From positions 1 to 23,949 of IMG/VR virus record IMGVR_UViG_3300050821_003964: DNA of 23,949 nucleotides; one strand, given 5' to 3'. The translations under genes and the position numbers were made by a program. The notes under the pieces are model-generated. The model was given only the letters and a program-made list of their open reading frames with translations, did not search any database and was not told where the DNA came from. Shown in pieces: positions 1-5,961 of the stretch. Each line of letters opens with the position of its first letter. Position 1 is the stretch's first letter. The DNA is from a virus.

Positions 1-387
1 TATATATTGTTTGTCGAGTAGTACCGACGCCAGTGCCTTTTGTGTGAGCATCTCGGCAGACGACAACTCGTCAACCAAATATATCCCCCTGGGATGCTGC
101 TCAAGGTACTCTTTACTGGGAAGTTCCGGACTGCGCGTGAAAGCGCTGCCAGCGGTACCGTCAGGATTCTTGATCGGGAGCAGGAACCCTTTATAGTCCG
201 GCGCGTCCATCGTCGGCGCAAGGCTGCAATGGAAGCCAAAGTCTTCTCCATATTCAGCGCTCAGTTGAGCAACGATTGTGTGTTGGATTGCCTGAGTCTT
301 CCCACAACCCGGAGGACCCACCAATGAAATGGTGTCCTTGGATTTGTAGAGTTGACTCGCAATCTTTGTCAGGTCAAGAATGCGCAT
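1..387 (-). CDS. AAA+ ATPase, MoxR/AAA_5-like, N-terminal part (runs off window edge)
   Basis: The first 129 residues of a leftward gene are present and no stop is reached before base 1. A Walker A loop GPPGCGKT lies at residues 24-31, and a Walker B strand IYLVDEL at 102-108 is followed by Ser-Ser, as in MoxR or dynein-like AAA+ proteins. These ATPases remodel partner proteins or assemble complexes. In phages, such genes sit in early or accessory operons, often beside a von Willebrand-type partner, which would lie outside this window. The start ATG directly follows the TAA of the upstream gene, and AAGGAG lies 9 bases before it, so translation is coupled. The family call rests on the two motifs. 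The partner and exact role are unknown. Confidence 0.8.
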   Translation of the reverse strand, partial: MRILDLTKIASQLYKSKDTISLVGPPGCGKTQAIQHTIVAQLSAEYGEDFGFHCSLAPTMDAPDYKGFLLPIKNPDGTAGSAFTRSPELPSKEYLEQHPRGIYLVDELSSAEMLTQKALASVLLDKQYI

Positions 388-855
388 TTAACTCGTCTCC
401 TTAAATAAACGGTAGTGTTTGTCTAACATCGCCATCAAATCGATATCGCTCGCCACCTGCGAACGAAGCTTCGCCATGTACTGCTGAAGGCATGTGTTCG
501 ACACGCCGCTCAGCAATGCACAATAAATCGTGCCCTTGCTACCACTGCCGATATTCGACAGCATGTGCTCGGGCGACCACGCGGGCCAGGGGTGCGGCGC
601 GCTCTTGAAGTAGCCCATGTTGTAATAGGCTATGAGCAGTTCGCCGTCCGGTCTGTCCTTCCAGAGCCACGGCTTCGGAGTCGTGACGTACTGGAAGCAC
701 AGCTTGTATCCCGACTCGGTGTTGGTCATCCTCCAAGCGTGGAACCATTGCGTGAAGTCCCCATTGGGCCTGCGGAACTCTGCCCACAACTCCTTGCCAG
801 TAGTGTGTGCAAGGAACTCCACCAACTCCGCTTTAGTGTTGATCGGTGAGGTCAC
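388..855 (-). CDS. hypothetical protein, 155 aa
   Basis: I do not recognise the family. The protein is rich in aromatic residues in its middle, with many Trp, Tyr and Phe between about residues 24 and 95 (for example PHPWPAW near 87-93), and no membrane segment. It looks like a soluble globular protein with a helical C-terminus. The only upstream start in frame before the next stop is GTG at 853-855, which overlaps the preceding gene by 23 bases and has a weak ribosome site. It ends immediately before the ATG of the AAA+ ATPase, suggesting co-expression with it. The start is uncertain; the reading frame is convincing because it fills the gap between coupled neighbours. Confidence 0.7.
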   Translation of the reverse strand: MTSPINTKAELVEFLAHTTGKELWAEFRRPNGDFTQWFHAWRMTNTESGYKLCFQYVTTPKPWLWKDRPDGELLIAYYNMGYFKSAPHPWPAWSPEHMLSNIGSGSKGTIYCALLSGVSNTCLQQYMAKLRSQVASDIDLMAMLDKHYRLFKETS

Positions 856-1186
856 GATTGCACCGCGCGATGAAGATCAACTCACGGAACTTCGGATTGT
901 CCCGCTTGAACATCTCCACCATGTCGATCACCATCTGATTCATGGCATCGATGCGCACCGCTTTCTCGTCGGCTGCGCCGAACGTAGCCTGCGGAGCCGC
1001 TGTGATCGCGAGCCTGCGCTTGTGGATCAGATCGGCCATGCTCTCATAATGCTTTTGTGTGTACATCATCGTTCTCCGTTGAGCATGACAAGAAGCTTCT
1101 GCACGATCTACTACGAATGTGTACAGGGTTGCGCAGCCATCTTCGTCTGGCTCCCGCAGCAGTTGATACCCGATGGGCGTCTTCAT
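833..1186 (-). CDS. hypothetical protein, 117 aa
   Basis: The function is unknown. The start ATG at 1184-1186 overlaps the stop of the preceding 51-aa gene in an ATGA junction. That junction is why this start is preferred over the longer open frame reaching 1279. The N-terminal part (KTPIGYQLL...) looks like a small beta-rich segment, and the C-terminal half is helical with many charged residues and Met (IDAMNQMVIDMVEMFKRD near 80-97). No signal peptide, membrane segment or catalytic motif is seen. It is one link in the leftward chain of coupled small genes that ends in the AAA+ ATPase. Confidence 0.65.
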   Translation of the reverse strand: MKTPIGYQLLREPDEDGCATLYTFVVDRAEASCHAQRRTMMYTQKHYESMADLIHKRRLAITAAPQATFGAADEKAVRIDAMNQMVIDMVEMFKRDNPKFRELIFIARCNRDLTDQH

Positions 1187-1338
1187 GACGCGCGCTTCTT
1201 GACCGGGACAGCGCACAGATGCCGCTCGCCGAGTTGCTTCTTCGCGCGCTCCAGTTTGGACAGCAGCACTATGGGCCATCCCGCGTCACCCTGCGGGTTT
1301 GTCACAACCGGCTTGGTGTTGAATTTGATGCTGTTCAC
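1183..1338 (-). CDS. small hypothetical protein, 51 aa, GTG start
   Basis: A GTG start at 1336-1338 is preceded by TTTGGAG with six bases between, a clear ribosome site. The stop overlaps the next ATG (ATGA), and the start overlaps the stop of the upstream 39-aa gene (GTGA). The protein begins MNSIKFNTKPVVTNPQG and ends with a basic tail (PVKKRAS), with a Lys/Arg-rich helix in the middle (LERAKKQLGE). No family is recognised. The frame stays open up to 1494, but the ribosome site and the overlap favour the short form. The basic character would fit nucleic-acid or protein binding, though this is a guess. Confidence 0.6.
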   Translation of the reverse strand: MNSIKFNTKPVVTNPQGDAGWPIVLLSKLERAKKQLGERHLCAVPVKKRAS

Positions 1339-1454
1339 AGGCGTCTCCAAATTAGATATAGGATCAAGATCGTGGTGACAATGATTGCCCCCGCGCATTG
1401 CAGCGCCACCACTATGGTGTCGTGCATCAGTTGAACTCGTTCCAGGTCGCTCAT
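1335..1454 (-). CDS. small single-pass membrane protein, 39 aa
   Basis: This gene starts at ATG 1452-1454, with GGAG five to six bases upstream (CTAGGAGACCAAC). It encodes a short N-terminal helix (MSDLERVQLMHD), then a hydrophobic stretch at about residues 14-35 (AGAIIVTTILILYLIW), then a basic end RRL. That pattern is a single membrane segment with its charged C-terminus probably in the cytoplasm. The stop overlaps the GTG start of the next gene. Small phage membrane proteins of this type include holin-like, superinfection-exclusion and regulatory peptides, and nothing here picks one. The ribosome site, overlap and membrane pattern together support a real gene. Confidence 0.6.
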   Translation of the reverse strand: MSDLERVQLMHDTIVVALQCAGAIIVTTILILYLIWRRL

Positions 1455-1561
1455 GTTGGTCTCCTAGTAGATAGCGAATGGCAGCGCGGATCATGGCTCG
1501 GACGCTTCGTCATGCCCACCGGGCAATCGCCGACTAACATCTCGCGCCCACGATCATTCAC
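1451..1561 (-). CDS. possible 36-aa peptide, GTG start
   Basis: This is a short frame from GTG 1559-1561 whose TGA overlaps the ATG of the following membrane-protein gene (ATGA), as elsewhere in this operon. AGG lies six bases before the start. The product is polar, with two Cys and three His (GDCPVG...HDPRCHS), and has no recognisable family. An ATG inside it (MLVGDC) could be the true start. Support rests mainly on the overlap and the weak ribosome site, so it may be non-coding leader sequence. Confidence 0.25.
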   Translation of the reverse strand: MNDRGREMLVGDCPVGMTKRPSHDPRCHSLSTRRPT

Positions 1562-1726
1562 TTAGAACCTGTGTTGCCATTCGAAGAGAGCACTCGGTCA
1601 GATCAGTTCGCTAATAGGCGACTTTCGTAGGCCGCTCACGAGGTCCAATCCGAATGCGCTCATCGAATGGTGGTCCGTTTCGTGGACCAGACGGCTGCTT
1701 TCTTTCGAGGCAGCAATCGACACGTG

Positions 1727-2350
1727 TTAGCTGGACTGCACGATTGCAATCAGTTCCTCAGCCGCCTTGGCAATCTCTATCCGAACTTCGCTCGGGAGGT
1801 TGATCCAAGTGTCCGCGAAACTCACGGTCTCACCATTGCGTCGAGCCGTGATGCAATCACGCTCGTAGAGCTTCTGGGCAACGATGTACGGATCGGGACC
1901 ACGCAACGTCGGCTGCGGTGTCGAGAACCCGCTGATGTCAGCTTCCGGCTGGGTCGGCACGTCCTTCAGACGCTCGTCAGCACGTTCTTCCAACGATGCA
2001 ATGCGCGCGGCCAGGCTGCCAAGCTTGGCACCAAGACCTGTGATCGCATTCAGCGCCTTGAGCTTCATCTGCTCGTCGGCCAGGAAGTTGTTCGCAACGC
2101 TCTCAAGGCGCTCGAACCGCGCACGGTAGCCAATGCTGCTACCCTCCGCATTCTTCTCCAACGCGGTCAAGCGGGCTGCAACTCGCGGGCAGATCGCTTC
2201 TTCGAGGTCATCGATGGCCTCGTTGCTGTCGTTGAGGTCAGTCCGCAACGCTTCGATCTCGCGCTGTGCCTCAGCGATATCCAAACCTAAAACCTGAACG
2301 TCTTCAGCCACCGCTTTCGCTGTGACTTTCTTCTTTGGCTTTTTCGCCAT
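1727..2350 (-). CDS. coiled-coil protein with Lys-rich N-terminus, 207 aa
   Basis: The start at ATG 2348-2350 is chosen because AAGGAG lies seven to eight bases upstream; an in-frame ATG at 2380 has no comparable site. The first residues (MAKKPKKKVTAKAVAED) are strongly basic. Heptad-like helices follow at about 25-70 (IAEAQREIEALRTDLND) and 75-130, suggesting a long coiled coil. The C-terminal 60 residues look globular (PDPYIVAQKLYERDC...). It overlaps the end of the upstream gene by 47 bases. The function is unknown; a DNA- or protein-bridging structural role would fit the layout. No enzyme motif is visible. Confidence 0.75.
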   Translation of the reverse strand: MAKKPKKKVTAKAVAEDVQVLGLDIAEAQREIEALRTDLNDSNEAIDDLEEAICPRVAARLTALEKNAEGSSIGYRARFERLESVANNFLADEQMKLKALNAITGLGAKLGSLAARIASLEERADERLKDVPTQPEADISGFSTPQPTLRGPDPYIVAQKLYERDCITARRNGETVSFADTWINLPSEVRIEIAKAAEELIAIVQSS

Positions 2351-2753
2351 CGATACTCTCCTTAAGGTTACTCCACTCATCTAACACTACTGTGACCTGA
2401 TGTTGGGCCGGTTTTGACAATAATGGCCGCATTATTTTTGCCGCTAGGCGGGCTCGGCGCTTCTGGCCGATGTTCCGTTTCAGCACTCGCCGCTCGGCCT
2501 CACGTTGCAGTCGTGCCAGGATGTCCCTAGCATCAAAATACGCATGCGCAGCCGCTTCCAATTGGGCAGAGTTGTTTTGCTTCTGCTCGATCAGTGCCTG
2601 CTCTAAGCGGTCTCGGTCACTTTTGAATGCGATGACGCGCATTGAAAAGTGTGCGATTTGCCCTTCGATTGCGTCGTCGCTCATGTGCCTACGCCCAAGG
2701 CGGGAGCGCACACCGTTGTGCACCCCGCCGTGATCCAGCTTGTTTTTACCCAT
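2304..2753 (-). CDS. helical, charged hypothetical protein, 149 aa
   Basis: This is a leftward gene of very basic and acidic helices (KSDRDRLEQALIEQKQNN, ARLQREAERRVLKRN) ending in an acidic, Ser-rich tail. The chosen ATG at 2751-2753 overlaps the stop of the upstream CxxC protein by 8 bases. A second ATG at 2682-2684 (MSDDAIEG) is an alternative start that would shorten it by 23 residues; neither has a strong ribosome site. The 47-base overlap with the downstream gene is unusually long for this operon. Coiled-coil or nucleic-acid-binding character is likely; no family is recognised. Confidence 0.65.
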   Translation of the reverse strand: MGKNKLDHGGVHNGVRSRLGRRHMSDDAIEGQIAHFSMRVIAFKSDRDRLEQALIEQKQNNSAQLEAAAHAYFDARDILARLQREAERRVLKRNIGQKRRARLAAKIMRPLLSKPAQHQVTVVLDEWSNLKESIDGEKAKEESHSESGG

Positions 2754-3141
2754 TGCCCTGACTCGGATACATCGCCAAGCGCAACATGTTGAAGCTCTCC
2801 TGCGATACGAACATGACGTTCTTCGCGGGCTTGGGCACGTTGAACAGTTGATCCCACACAGAGTTGCGAACCCACGCGACAGCGCCGGTGCGATACGCTT
2901 CGTCTGCACTCAGGGTGTTGCGACCAGCCGAATTACTCTTGGCCTCGTCGATCTCCACCAAGGCAGTACGGTCATCATCGACCATCTTCTGGCACTCTGC
3001 GCACAGAGACAGCCCGGTGACGGTATTACGCTCGAAGCGCGGACGCAGTTGGCGGTCTAGCAAGATCGCCCCTGTGTCATGAAGTTGCAGACAAATGGGG
3101 CACTGGTGCTGCTCCATCGTCACGTGTGATTTCTCAGACAT
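2746..3141 (-). CDS. zinc-ribbon-like CxxC protein, 131 aa
   Basis: Two Cys pairs, CPIC at residues 14-17 and CAEC at 47-50, are separated by 29 residues. This is the C-x2-C...C-x2-C spacing of a small zinc ribbon, and the first 60 residues read like a zinc-binding module followed by an acidic helix (KMVDDDRTALVEIDEAKSN). The C-terminal half (WVRNSVWDQLFNVPKPAKN) is probably globular. The start ATG has AGAGGA seven bases upstream and overlaps the end of the 62-aa membrane gene by 8 bases. Zinc ribbons in phages bind DNA, RNA polymerase or other proteins; which applies here is not shown. The metal-binding call is an inference from spacing. Confidence 0.7.
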   Translation of the reverse strand: MSEKSHVTMEQHQCPICLQLHDTGAILLDRQLRPRFERNTVTGLSLCAECQKMVDDDRTALVEIDEAKSNSAGRNTLSADEAYRTGAVAWVRNSVWDQLFNVPKPAKNVMFVSQESFNMLRLAMYPSQGNG

Positions 3142-3322
3142 GTTTGCGTCCTCTGGTTACTAGAAGGATTCCTGCCAGCAGCGTCAAGCCACTGGCCGCT
3201 GAACTCGGGTCGATCTCCGGTGCTCGCGTCACGCCTATGCTGGGATGACCGGGCACGCTCGGTGGCGATGTCCACCCGCCTATCGAATACCACGGCTCGC
3301 TGACAACCACAATGGGCTGCAT
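3134..3322 (-). CDS. small protein with C-terminal membrane segment, 62 aa
   Basis: The ATG at 3320-3322 has GAGG eight bases upstream. The product has a Pro/Ser/Gly-rich N-terminal 40 residues, then APEIDPSSAASG, a hydrophobic run at about 46-56 (LTLLAGILLV) and a basic end (TRGRKHV). It is probably tail-anchored in the inner membrane, or it is a short exported protein with a sorting-like end. The arrangement of PE-P, hydrophobic helix and Arg/Lys cluster superficially resembles bacterial PEP-CTERM tails. It is the first gene of the segment downstream of the terminator at 3536-3585 and overlaps the CxxC gene. No family is recognised. Confidence 0.6.
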   Translation of the reverse strand: MQPIVVVSEPWYSIGGWTSPPSVPGHPSIGVTRAPEIDPSSAASGLTLLAGILLVTRGRKHV

Positions 3323-3677
3323 CGAAGCACCCTCACAGGCGACGCGGCAGGTTATTGCCCCATGGAACCACCCATGGATCGCTACACTGGTAATGGCTGA
3401 GCGTTGATCCGCCCGCCGCGCCGTTGGTCCTGATTAGATGTTCAAAAGAGCTAATCCACGTAGGGGCTATTTAAGGCACCGATGTCGCTCGGTGCTCACC
3501 CAAAGCTCGTGAGAGTTCGCTCTCGTCAACACCCAAAGAAAAAGCCCCCGCAGTGACCGCACATATTATGCGGGCTGCGGGGGCTGAGAGGCTGGTTAAG
3601 CTGATCTTTCGAGACTCGGTACCAGCCACGCTCAGTTCGGCGATTTCAGGGTCGCTATGCGGGCTGGTTGACCCAAG
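3323..3677. other. non-coding spacer with several hairpins
   Basis: No convincing gene was found on either strand. The spacer holds, from left to right: an inverted repeat GATTAG...CTAATC (3432-3437 with 3451-3456, 13-base gap); a 7-bp stem GCACCGA/TCGGTGC (3476-3482 with 3489-3495); a GAGAG-TTCG-CTCTC hairpin (3511-3524); and the terminator described separately. It separates the 121-aa gene from the leftward genes ending at 3134, so it should contain a promoter for them. I could not identify a convincing -35/-10 pair. Confidence 0.5.
3536..3585 (-). terminator. strong intrinsic terminator for leftward transcription
   Basis: A perfect 11-bp stem pairs AGCCCCCGCAG (3543-3553) with CTGCGGGGGCT (3575-3585). 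An inner CCGCA/TGCGG stem pairs 3557-3561 with 3569-3573. Read leftward, the stem is followed at once by TTTTTCTTT (3543 down to 3536). This is the classic rho-independent layout, and it would stop transcripts that come through the 121-aa gene at 3678-4043. Confidence 0.85.
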
Positions 3678-4043
3678 TCAAAGGAGATGCAGACCAACCT
3701 TGGCGTATACGATCACACCGACCGCGAGGGCCGCTGCGACATATCGCCAGTTCTTACCAAAGAAATTCACCACGCGCTGAACCCAAGGCTGGCTCGTCAG
3801 AACGAACGCCGCAGCCGTTGCCGCGCCCGCTGTGCTGGTCGGACTCGCCTTTTGGATCAGTGCCGTGGCCGCGTCTACCTCGGCCTGGTGGGCCGCTGCG
3901 TGCGCCTGGAGGGCCGAAACAATCGAAGCGATCTTCGTTGCCGCAGCCGACTCGGCAGACGCCAATGCCGCTTTCACGGCAGTGATATCTGTGTCAGCAG
4001 TAGCGACCACGGAAGCAACGCTGGAAGCAGTTACTGTTGCCAT
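3678..4043 (-). CDS. Ala-rich protein with C-terminal membrane helix, 121 aa
   Basis: The N-terminal 85 residues are dominated by Ala, Thr, Ser and Val in a long helical pattern (AALASAESAAATKIASIVSA). They are followed by NFFGKNWRY and a hydrophobic helix at about 101-116 (YVAAALAVGVIVYAKVG). One transmembrane anchor with an extended helical stalk is the simplest reading. Leftward transcription is closed by the terminator just downstream. The ribosome site is weak (AGG about 10 bases upstream). The 17-bp palindrome at 4077-4114 lies in its upstream leader. No family is recognised; a holin, spanin-like or exclusion role cannot be distinguished. Confidence 0.65.
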   Translation of the reverse strand: MATVTASSVASVVATADTDITAVKAALASAESAAATKIASIVSALQAHAAAHQAEVDAATALIQKASPTSTAGAATAAAFVLTSQPWVQRVVNFFGKNWRYVAAALAVGVIVYAKVGLHLL

Positions 4044-4076
4044 GATGTTGATACCTATATGAGTTGAAGGAGCCTG

Positions 4077-4114
4077 CTTCTCTGTAAGCTGGCGGATGCC
4101 AGCTTACAGAGAAG
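4077..4114. repeat. perfect 17-bp inverted repeat, 4-base loop
   Basis: CTTCTCTGTAAGCTGGC (4077-4093) is followed by GGAT and the exact reverse complement (4098-4114). It lies between the stop of the 68-aa gene and the start of the 121-aa gene. No T-run follows in either direction, so it is not a typical intrinsic terminator. An RNase III-type processing hairpin, an mRNA-stabilising hairpin or a dyad-symmetric protein-binding site would fit. Confidence 0.9.
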
Positions 4115-4129
4115 TGAACTCGCGGTCAA

Positions 4130-4336
4130 TTATTCGGCCTGTGGTCTGAGAAGTGAAGGCAGACCCTCGGCCCGCATCGCGCGGTACTCTACTGAGTCGG
4201 TGAGGATCAAGCGCATGCCGAGCTTGATCATGATGGGCCGTATGCTCGCTGGGATCATACGAAGAACGTGTGCTGAATCTCGCATCGGTGAGCCGAACGG
4301 CTTTCCGGTGCTGGAGACTATTTGATACATACACAT
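4130..4336 (-). CDS. small hypothetical protein, 68 aa
   Basis: ATG at 4334-4336 is preceded by AGGAG with eight bases between. The protein (MCMYQIVSSTGKPFG...) has a basic helix near residues 20-45 (HVLRMIPASIRPIMIKLG) and no membrane or catalytic motif. A second open frame overlaps it (4104-4334), but that one has a poor composition and lacks the ribosome site. The gene lies just downstream, in the leftward sense, of the CAAAGGGACA repeat cluster, whose first copies lie within about 70 bases of its start, so its expression may be controlled there. No family is recognised. Confidence 0.55.
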   Translation of the reverse strand: MCMYQIVSSTGKPFGSPMRDSAHVLRMIPASIRPIMIKLGMRLILTDSVEYRAMRAEGLPSLLRPQAE

Positions 4337-4365
4337 TGCACTAACTCCTGTTTTGGACGCTCAAT

Positions 4366-4627
4366 CAAAGGGACAGTTTGTCCCTTTGTCCGTTGTCCCT
4401 TTGATATCTCAGGTCGTTGGCGAATAAGCCCCGGCGCGGGCTGGGGTCAGCGCCCGCCAAGCGCTTCAGTGTCGCTAAATCACATACCCCTTATCTCACA
4501 ATATTTCTATATTAAAGGGACAAAGGGACAAAGGGATATATACACTATGCGGGCTGTGTAATATCAATGACTTAGCAGTTTGTCCCTTTGTCTAGGCTCC
4601 GCATATCATGGAACGGACAAAGGGATA
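4366..4627. repeat. cluster of CAAAGGGACA repeats in both orientations (candidate origin or operator)
   Basis: Copies of CAAAGGGACA or its complement TGTCCCTTTG occur at 4366-4375 (+), 4379-4388 (-), 4394-4403 (-), 4514-4536 (three overlapping AAAGGGA units, +), 4581-4590 (-) and 4615-4627 (+, ending GGATA). The interval 4476-4515 is AT-rich (TTATCTCACAATATTTCTAT). No gene occupies 4337-4692. Iterated short repeats beside an AT-rich stretch resemble iteron-type replication origins or multi-site operators. The repeats are visible directly; the function is inference. Confidence 0.8.
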
Positions 4628-4640
4628 CAGCCAAGATGCT

Positions 4641-4677
4641 GTGAGATGCGGGCTAGCCGTCCAGCCCGCATCATCAC
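4641..4677. repeat. GC-rich stem-loop after the leftward 175-aa gene
   Basis: GATGCGGGCT (4645-4654) pairs perfectly with AGCCCGCATC (4663-4672) around an 8-base loop, and GTGA/TCAC extends the stem past a one-base bulge. It sits 16-52 bases beyond the stop of the gene at 4693-5220 in the leftward direction. There is no T-run, so it may be a weak or factor-dependent terminator or an mRNA 3'-end hairpin. Confidence 0.7.
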
Positions 4678-4692
4678 AAGACCCTGCGGTGA

Positions 4693-5220
4693 TTAAGCGG
4701 CCTGCTTAACCTTCGGATCGAGTCCCGCTTCGCGGGCTAGGAGCACAAGCTTGCTAGCAAACGCGCGGGCCTCGGGGGAGACTTTCGGCGTCTTGCCATC
4801 TTCGTGCATGTCTGTATTGGTCGCGTTGCGGTTCAGGTTCCGCAAAATCGACTCTACCGTGACCGATACAGGGTCCTTCTCATTCGTCAGGTCGGCGAAC
4901 GAGGTTTCCATCGCTTCCGCAATCTTGAAGTCACCGTCCGCGCGGTCCTTCTTCAATTCAGCGGTCCACTCGCCCTTGGCGAAGGTGAAAATCAGCTTGT
5001 TGCTGCTGAAGTTCTTGAACCAAAACGCGAGCGCCTTGACGCGGGTGCCACGGGGCAATCCGTTCAAGAGCACAAGAGCTTGGGTGTAGTCCCCATGCAT
5101 GCGAGTGTGATCCAAGATGCTGCACGCGATCTGATGCACTTCCGCTTCGACGCGGCCAGCGATCCGAACAACGCGAGCAACCTTCGAGGCAACCTGCGAT
5201 TGAGTGTAAAGGGTAAACAT
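4693..5220 (-). CDS. conserved phage-type hypothetical protein, 175 aa
   Basis: The start ATG at 5218-5220 has AAGGAG seven bases upstream, which is why the longer frame to 5274 is rejected. The N-terminal 100 residues (RIAGRVEAEVHQIACSILDH, then HGDYTQALVLLNGLPRG and VKALAFWFKNF) match the general pattern of a small-protein family I recall from several podovirus-like phages. That family has a helix, a 'HGD...LL..LP.G.R..AL..WF' segment and a Lys-rich strand. The family's function is not known to me. The C-terminal part is charged (NRNATNTDMHEDGKTPKV). Its position next to the repeat cluster suggests an early gene. The family resemblance is from memory and needs a search. Confidence 0.75.
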   Translation of the reverse strand: MFTLYTQSQVASKVARVVRIAGRVEAEVHQIACSILDHTRMHGDYTQALVLLNGLPRGTRVKALAFWFKNFSSNKLIFTFAKGEWTAELKKDRADGDFKIAEAMETSFADLTNEKDPVSVTVESILRNLNRNATNTDMHEDGKTPKVSPEARAFASKLVLLAREAGLDPKVKQAA

Positions 5221-5333
5221 AGTCAGTCTCCTTGAGGGTGTTAGAACGCAATCCAAGCAGCACCCTGTCGCCAAGGTGCTGACGCATTACGCTTTGATTG
5301 ACCGAGTACCAATCAATCGCGGGGCCGGAATCG

Positions 5334-5471
5334 TCATTTGTCGTCCCCAGCTTGATCGCAATTGAGTTTGTGCGTGTATACGATCTGCTCGACTCGCGTC
5401 ACGGCTGACAGCGAACCAGCGATCACCAATGCGAACACACAACCGACCATGAATAACTTCGCGCATTTCAT
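5334..5471 (-). CDS. small exported or membrane protein, 45 aa
   Basis: ATG at 5469-5471 has GGAG five bases upstream (GGAGCAACG). The product has a textbook short signal or anchor: MKCAKLFM, then the hydrophobic stretch VGCVFALVIAGSLSA (9-23), then a polar tail with one Cys (THKLNCDQAGDDK). A Cys at residue 11 lies inside the hydrophobic segment, so a lipoprotein cannot be excluded, though the lipobox is poor. Its stop overlaps an ATG that opens a 16-residue frame (5287-5337), possibly another coupled peptide. The membrane-type sequence is the best evidence. Function unknown. Confidence 0.5.
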   Translation of the reverse strand: MKCAKLFMVGCVFALVIAGSLSAVTRVEQIVYTHKLNCDQAGDDK

Positions 5472-5830
5472 CGTTGCTCCGTTTGAGGGTATCACTCAAG
5501 CAGCCCGCGAAGCCCGCGAGACACTTGAGAGATACCCCCAAGGTAGTGCGCTCATTCGGCTTTCGCCGGAACCCGAACAGTGACCGGAGGACCTTGTGTC
5601 CATGCGGTGGCGCGGGCTGCGCGGTCTAGCTGCTGGGCGGATTTACTCGCGGAGTTACCGCGTAGCCCTATCGTTACTCACGACACGTGTCATTTTGATT
5701 TGCGTACCCTGGCGCGGCGTTCAGACCTAGTTTCCCAGTGTCCTACCACAGTCCCAGCGCAAAACCCTTGCGTGTGTCAGCGTGACCAAGAGAGCGAGCC
5801 GGTTTCGTTGCTGCGGTGATCGTTCTCTCA

Positions 5831-5859
5831 CAAATAGGGAATTTGCCCTCATTATGTAA
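5831..5859 (-). promoter_or_regulatory. candidate leftward promoter
   Basis: Read leftward, TTACAT (5859-5854) and TATTTG (5836-5831) are 17 bases apart, partial matches to sigma70 boxes. The near-palindrome AGGGAATTTGCCCT lies within the spacer and could be an operator. The -35 region overlaps one copy of the recurrent ACATAATG motif. The next leftward start is about 360 bases away, which weakens the call. Confidence 0.3.
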
Positions 5860-5884
5860 GACGACCCATGGGTGGATGGACCAA

Positions 5885-5896
5885 GGGGGGGGGGGG
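5885..5896. repeat. 12-G homopolymer tract
   Basis: Twelve consecutive G on the + strand lie in the non-coding divergent region, about 37 bases upstream of the candidate rightward -35 box. Such a tract is prone to slippage, so its length may vary between genomes or reflect a sequencing error. Confidence 0.9.
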
Positions 5897-5932
5897 TGCC
5901 CCGTCCGGCTCTGCTTTCGCGTATAGTTTTGC

Positions 5933-5961
5933 TTGCATAGGGTCTATACATACGTTATGCT
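5933..5961 (+). promoter_or_regulatory. candidate sigma70-type rightward promoter
   Basis: TTGCAT (5933-5938) and TATGCT (5956-5961) are separated by exactly 17 bases. Each matches the consensus -35 or -10 at four of six positions. The predicted start of transcription, near 5968, would give an 80-base leader before the 48-aa gene at 6050, the first gene of the rightward arm. The position and spacing make it the best promoter candidate in this region. Confidence 0.5.

Noticed and set aside
632-1378. 248-aa open frame on the + strand
   Set aside because: It runs opposite to four overlapping leftward genes that have ribosome sites and coupled junctions, and its protein is Cys/His/Arg-rich and unlike a real protein.
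1667-2290. 207-aa open frame on the + strand
   Set aside because: It is antisense to the coiled-coil gene at 1727-2350, which has a strong ribosome site; the + product has a shadow-type composition.
4104-4334. 76-aa leftward open frame overlapping the 68-aa gene
   Set aside because: It lacks the AGGAG spacing of the 68-aa start, has poor composition, and its end runs into the 17-bp palindrome.
4322-4561. 79-aa + strand frame through the repeat cluster
   Set aside because: It merely translates the CAAAGGGACA repeats (GTKGQRD) and has no ribosome site, so the DNA repeats rather than a protein are the likely signal.
4366-4627. CRISPR array
   Set aside because: Repeats are only about 10 bases, irregularly spaced and in both orientations, with no uniform spacers.
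5287-5541. 84-aa leftward open frame
   Set aside because: It overlaps the 45-aa signal-type gene in another frame and has no ribosome site; only its last 16 residues lie beyond that gene.
5362-5583. 73-aa + strand frame in the divergent region
   Set aside because: It is antisense to the 45-aa gene, lacks a ribosome site, and sits in a region of promoters and dyads.
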